Origin: an uncultured Collinsella sp.
GTDB taxonomy: Bacteria; Actinomycetota; Coriobacteriia; Coriobacteriales; Coriobacteriaceae
DNA: 8,253 bases
Direction: 5' to 3'
NCBI GenBank assembly: GCA_938045085.1
Contig: CALINZ010000335.1
Span: forward strand, 1-8,253
Positions 5,384-8,253 of this stretch are shown one piece after another (the stretch's first letter is position 1; each line of letters begins with the position of its first letter). A program made the position numbers and the translations under genes. The notes beneath the pieces were generated by a model, which was not told where the DNA came from, did not search any database, and saw only the letters and a program-made list of their open reading frames with translations.

Positions 5384-5790
5384 TAATGAGGAGTGAAACC
5401 GTCTTCATTGGCAAGTGGGGCTCGGGCCTGGGCGTCTACGAGGCGAAAACGCGTTCCCATACGCTCGTAGGAGGCATGAAGCGCCTCGAGATGAGATAGG
5501 ATGTCTGCCGGAGCTCCCTGTATCTCCATCTCGACTGAGCCGTCTTCCATGTTACGCACCCAGCCGGTGAGTGCGCGTGCCTGCGCGAGGTTGGTGTTGG
5601 TAAAGCGAAAACCAACGCCTTGGACTTGCCCCGCCCAGCGCAGGAAATAGCGCAGGGGAGTGTCTTGAGTGGCCTCGTCGCTTGCGAGCACAGTAAGCCT
5701 GCGGCGCAGCTCGAGCTCGACGTTTGATGGTTTTTGAGGCTCTCGACTGCCGCCGGTGACGCTGGAGAAAAACGTATCGAAGAGGCCCAT
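5380..5790 (-). CDS. acyP: Acylphosphatase with N-terminal extension
   Basis: Acylphosphatases hydrolyse carboxyl-phosphate bonds in small molecules in the cytosol. The 136-residue product holds the family domain at about 46-136: GQVQGVGFR at 54-62 gives the phosphate loop and catalytic Arg62, and GWVRN at 76-80 gives catalytic Asn80, followed by DGSVEMEIQG. Typical acylphosphatases are about 90 residues. Here about 45 extra N-terminal residues (MGLFDTFFSS onward) precede the domain, mostly polar with an acidic/basic stretch VELELRRRL. The ATG at 5790 is two bases after the stop of the oxidoreductase gene, indicating coupled translation. The open frame back to 5925 overlaps that gene and is not used. 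The ribosome binding site is weak (AGGCA). The stop codon overlaps the -35 box of the perR-like gene. Confidence 0.88.
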   Translation of the reverse strand: MGLFDTFFSSVTGGSREPQKPSNVELELRRRLTVLASDEATQDTPLRYFLRWAGQVQGVGFRFTNTNLAQARALTGWVRNMEDGSVEMEIQGAPADILSHLEALHASYERMGTRFRLVDAQARAPLANEDGFTPHY

Positions 5791-5792
5791 CG

Positions 5793-6899
5793 CTATGCCT
5801 GCTTGCCTGCGTCGGCCGGGAAGGTAATGCCGGCCTGCTGGCGCACGGCATCCATGATGCGCAGTGAGACGAGCGTGACATCGCGGTAGTGGCCAAGCTC
5901 GTGGCGTCCCGCCGGGGTCTCCCAAATCTCTTCCCTAACGCTATCGATGCCGCCGATGGCGGTGATAAAGTCCGTGAGTTCGTATTCCATAGTGTTGCTC
6001 GATTTGGGCAGGTTGAGCACGCGGCCGTTGTCGCTCTGTTCGCGCGGTGCCTCGGTCGCCGAGCCGCGTACGACATCGCCGCGATAGTCGATACGGACGT
6101 TGCGGGGCGTGGACAGATGGTCAATCTGGATAGTGCCACGCTCGCCTTCGATCTGCGAGGGCATCAGGTCATTCGTAATTTTGGAGTGCGCGAGCTCGAC
6201 GGAGATACGGCCTCCGCCGTAGCTGGCGAGGATGGAACCGCAGCCGTCGATGGGGCCGTGCGTGAGCTGTCGCGTGGTGGGATCGAGCAGGGTGGTCATG
6301 CTCGTAAGGCCGGAGGGCATGCCGAAAATCTCGACCATGGGCTCGACGGTGTAGACGCCAATATCCATGAGGGAACCCGATGCCATATTGCAGTCGAAGA
6401 TATTGGTGGCGCGTCCCGCGAGAATCTCGTTGTAGCGCGAGGAATACTTGCCAAAGCGCAATGAGGCGCGGCGGATGGGGGCGATTTCACCCAAGGCGTC
6501 CTCGATGGCGTGGAAGGCGGGATCGTGGAGGGGACGCATGGCCTCGAGGGCCACGACACCTGCTGCCTCGGCAGCGCGGAAGACTTCCAGCGCCTGCGCC
6601 TCGGTGGCGCAGAAGGGCTTCTCGACGATGACGTGCTTGCCACCGGCGATGCAGGCAAGGGCCTGCTCGTAGTGAAGTGCGTTGGGGCTGCCGATGTAGA
6701 CGGCGTCGACGTCGGCGGCTGCCGCGAGCTCATCGAGTGAAGTAAAGTTTCGCTCGCCACCGCGCTCGGCGGTAAAGGCAGCGCCGCGATCTGCATCGCG
6801 CGAGAGCGTGCCCACAAACGCAGCTTGGTCGCTGGCGTTGACGACCTGGATAAAGTCGTCGGTAATCATGGATGTGCCGATGGTCGCTATACGCAGCAT
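5793..6899 (-). CDS. Gfo/Idh/MocA-family NAD(P)-dependent oxidoreductase
   Basis: The 368-residue protein has an N-terminal Rossmann domain (RIATIGTSMITDDFI at 3-17) and the family signature VEKPFCA at 92-98, in which Lys94 is the conserved catalytic/cofactor-contacting lysine of the EKP motif. The C-terminal substrate domain has SGSLMDIGVYTVEPM (174-188), with the DIGVY motif usual for trans-dihydrodiol dehydrogenase-like members. Family enzymes oxidise or reduce sugars, inositols and related compounds using NAD(P). The dinucleotide-binding Gly pattern is GTSMIT rather than GxGxxG, as in several family members. Length is normal and there is no signal peptide. The ATG at 6899 follows a GAGGGGG ribosome binding site. 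The acylphosphatase gene starts 2 bp after its stop. No sugar transporter or kinase is near, so the substrate is not indicated. Confidence 0.9.
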   Translation of the reverse strand: MLRIATIGTSMITDDFIQVVNASDQAAFVGTLSRDADRGAAFTAERGGERNFTSLDELAAAADVDAVYIGSPNALHYEQALACIAGGKHVIVEKPFCATEAQALEVFRAAEAAGVVALEAMRPLHDPAFHAIEDALGEIAPIRRASLRFGKYSSRYNEILAGRATNIFDCNMASGSLMDIGVYTVEPMVEIFGMPSGLTSMTTLLDPTTRQLTHGPIDGCGSILASYGGGRISVELAHSKITNDLMPSQIEGERGTIQIDHLSTPRNVRIDYRGDVVRGSATEAPREQSDNGRVLNLPKSSNTMEYELTDFITAIGGIDSVREEIWETPAGRHELGHYRDVTLVSLRIMDAVRQQAGITFPADAGKQA

Positions 6900-6904
6900 G
6901 TATC

Positions 6905-6948
6905 CCCCTCGTGCCGTTCGGTTTACAGGATGAGTGTAGCGCGAGGGG
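6905..6948 (-). repeat. Inverted repeat that includes the oxidoreductase ribosome binding site
   Basis: CCCCTCG (6905-6911) and CGAGGGG (6942-6948) are complementary and 30 bases apart. In an RNA read from the minus strand, the arm nearer the gene contains the GAGGGG ribosome binding site, so a transcript running through from rnhA could fold to hide it. A weak -10-like TACACT (6938-6933) lies between the arms; a transcript starting from it would lack the masking arm. Confidence 0.35.
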
Positions 6949-6974
6949 ACAGGAAATAGCGTGCGAAAACGCCG

Positions 6975-7460
6975 TTACAGGTCGCTCTCGTTAAAGCCGG
7001 CGTCGATATCGAGGTTGCTGCCGTCGGCCGCCGTGGTGGCAAGCTCGTCGCAGCGCTCGTTGAGCTCATGGCCGGCGTGGCCCTTAACCCAGATGAACTC
7101 CACTTTGTGCTTGCTCTTTGCGGTGAGCAGGCGCTCCCACAGATCGCGGTTCTTGACGGGCTGCTTGTTGGCGGTTTTCCATCCGCGCTTTTTCCAGCCG
7201 TCGATCCAGTGCTTGTTAAAGGCGTTGACGACGTACTGCGAATCGGAATGGACTTCGACGTCGCAGGGGCGGTTGAGCGCCTCGAGTGCTACGATGACCG
7301 CCATGAGCTCCATGCGGTTGTTGGTGGTCTTGGCGTAACCGCGCGAAAGCTCGGAGGTAAAGGTCTTGCCGGCGGGGTTGGTGTATTTGAGCACGGCGCC
7401 GTAGCCGCCACGTCCCGGATTTGATCGGGCCGAGCCGTCGGTATAGATGATGACCTTCAC
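6975..7460 (-). CDS. rnhA: Ribonuclease HI
   Basis: RNase HI degrades the RNA strand of RNA-DNA hybrids, removing primers and R-loops. The 161-residue product has the complete catalytic set: Asp8 in IYTDGSA, Glu51 in NRMELMA, Asp73 in HSDSQYV and Asp138 in NERCDELA, plus His128 in VKGHAGH. The basic handle region KHWIDGWKKRGWKTANKQPV (84-103) resembles that of E. coli RNase HI. The C-terminal tail after residue 145 is acidic and probably not part of the fold. The start is a GTG at 7460, preceded by AAAGGA five bases upstream and beginning exactly at the family N-terminus VKVIIYTDGS. The longer frame to 7511 is rejected. An ATG overlapping the GTG by one base is out of frame and immediately followed by TGA. 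The oxidoreductase gene follows after 75 bp. Confidence 0.95.
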   Translation of the reverse strand: MKVIIYTDGSARSNPGRGGYGAVLKYTNPAGKTFTSELSRGYAKTTNNRMELMAVIVALEALNRPCDVEVHSDSQYVVNAFNKHWIDGWKKRGWKTANKQPVKNRDLWERLLTAKSKHKVEFIWVKGHAGHELNERCDELATTAADGSNLDIDAGFNESDL

Positions 7461-7559
7461 ATGGTTCCTTTCGTTGGGTACGTTTCGTGCGAGTGACCAT
7501 TGTAGCGCCATGCCCGCCGGGGGCTAGCAATCTACGATTTCTACCCCGTCTTCCAACAG
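7461..7559. other. Intergenic gap between lysR-type gene and rnhA
   Basis: This 99-bp gap holds the rnhA ribosome binding site and a possible -10 box. A short inverted repeat, CCAAC (7553-7557) and GTTGG (7563-7567), spans the stop codon of the LysR-type gene. No T run follows it on the minus strand, so I do not call a terminator. Confidence 0.4.
7466..7471 (-). promoter_or_regulatory. Ribosome binding site deciding the rnhA GTG start
   Basis: AAAGGA on the minus strand is five bases from the GTG at 7460, but only three from the overlapping out-of-frame ATG at 7462. The spacing favours GTG. Further upstream, TACAAT (7504-7499) is a possible -10 box for rnhA, without a clear -35 box. Confidence 0.6.
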
Positions 7560-8253
7560 TTAGTTGGCATGGATGATGCGGTTGAGCTCGTCGAGGTATT
7601 GCTGCAAGAGGGGAGAAGGCTTGCGCTCGTTGTGCATGATATAGCCTACGTGCATCGTTGGGGCGTCTGCTAACGGGATTGATGCCATACCCCATTGCAT
7701 TTCATTGGAGAGGACACCGGTCGACAAGGTGTAACCGTTCGACGTGATGAGTAAGTTAGTGAGCGTTCCGCGGTCCGAGATTCGAATGTTGCGGTCGCAT
7801 GGGATATAGCTAAAAGGTTCCTCGGCGTAATAGAAGGAGTTTGAGGTTCCCTGCTCAAAGCTGTAGCGCGTATAGGGCGTGAGGTCGGCAAGCGACAGCT
7901 GAGGGCGGCGTGCGAGTGGATGGCGCTCGCTAACGAAGACGTGGACCGTCGCGTCGAATAGGGGGTGGAAGCTCGCGCGGGCATCGGTGAAGGCCTTCTG
8001 CAGAACGCGGGCGTTAAAGTCATCTAGATACAGAATGCCGATATCGCTGCGAAATGCGCGGACGTCGTCGATAATCTGCGATGTGGTGGTCTCGCGCATG
8101 ATGAACTCGAACTTGCTGTCGCGGCAGCGCTCGACCACGTTGACAAAGGCCTCGACCGAAAAGGCGTAGTGTTGGGCGGAAATGGCGAGGCGGGCTTGCG
8201 GGGTGCCGCCGTCCTCGTAGCGTGCCTCGAGCATGTCGGCCTGCTCTACGACC
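7560..8253 (-). CDS. LysR-type transcriptional regulator, C-terminal part (N-terminus outside window)
   Basis: About 230 residues are visible and the reading frame runs open through the right edge of the window (VVEQADMLEARY before residue 8 or so). This is the end of a longer protein; the ATG at 8234 is internal. The visible part is a LysR-type effector-binding domain. It starts in the linker helix, followed by the first strand QARLAISAQHYAF, the helix FVNVVERCRD, then DIGILYLDD and the hinge region HVFVSERHPLARRPQLSLADLTPY, which is typical of the family. Compared with a usual length near 300 residues, about 70 are missing, corresponding to the N-terminal winged helix-turn-helix. Its ligand and targets cannot be told. 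LysR regulators often control a divergent gene, which would be outside the window. The stop at 7560 is 99 bp from the rnhA start. Confidence 0.82.
   Translation of the reverse strand, partial: VVEQADMLEARYEDGGTPQARLAISAQHYAFSVEAFVNVVERCRDSKFEFIMRETTTSQIIDDVRAFRSDIGILYLDDFNARVLQKAFTDARASFHPLFDATVHVFVSERHPLARRPQLSLADLTPYTRYSFEQGTSNSFYYAEEPFSYIPCDRNIRISDRGTLTNLLITSNGYTLSTGVLSNEMQWGMASIPLADAPTMHVGYIMHNERKPSPLLQQYLDELNRIIHAN

Noticed and set aside
5889..6464. A 191-codon plus-strand frame opposite the oxidoreductase
   Set aside because: It mirrors the Gfo/Idh/MocA gene codon for codon and has no plausible ribosome binding site or recognised domain.
7553..7567. Inverted repeat CCAAC/GTTGG at the end of the LysR-type gene as a terminator
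   Set aside because: The stem is only 5 bp, it includes the stop codon in its loop, and there is no T run downstream.

Overview
The window is GC-rich bacterial chromosome with tightly packed, mostly housekeeping genes. The GC-biased third codon positions, short intergenic gaps, TTG/GTG starts and gene set (folate genes, PerR-like regulator, UreE-like protein beside an FKBP) suggest an anaerobic actinobacterium of the Coriobacteriia, most like Collinsella. That placement is inference from sequence style and remembered gene families, not from a search. I see no tRNA, rRNA, insertion sequence, CRISPR array, phage gene or attachment site.

Layout, left to right. (1) About 1-1031, plus strand: an HD-domain phosphohydrolase followed by dihydroneopterin aldolase (folB), probably the tail of a folate operon that begins before the window. 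(2) 1038-2902, minus strand, convergent with folB: an M19 dipeptidase, then a YgjP/DUF45-type zinc metallopeptidase. A perfect 11-bp GC-rich stem lies between them, and the downstream gene most likely starts at a TTG at 1814 behind a clear ribosome binding site. (3) 3023-4033, plus strand, divergent from the dipeptidase: a SlyD-like FKBP prolyl isomerase and a UreE-like metallochaperone, 3 bp apart, closed by a strong stem-loop at 4047-4085. (4) 4117-4914, plus strand: a Cof-type HAD phosphatase. (5) 4938-8253, minus strand throughout: in transcription order a LysR-type regulator (N-terminus outside the window), rnhA, a Gfo/Idh/MocA oxidoreductase, an acylphosphatase with an N-terminal extension, and a PerR-like Fur-family regulator with its own promoter overlapping the acylphosphatase stop codon.

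Functional links: the HD protein and FolB are probably in one pteridine/folate pathway. The FKBP and UreE are likely co-translated and may act together in nickel (or other metal) handling, although no urease gene is visible. The oxidoreductase and acylphosphatase are 2 bp apart and should be co-transcribed, but I see no clear functional link. The most interesting observations are the FKBP-UreE pair, the HD protein as a candidate for an unassigned folate step, several regulatory-looking hairpins and palindromes, and an ATG-TGA start-stop overlapping the rnhA GTG start. I did not find convincing evidence of an entirely new system.
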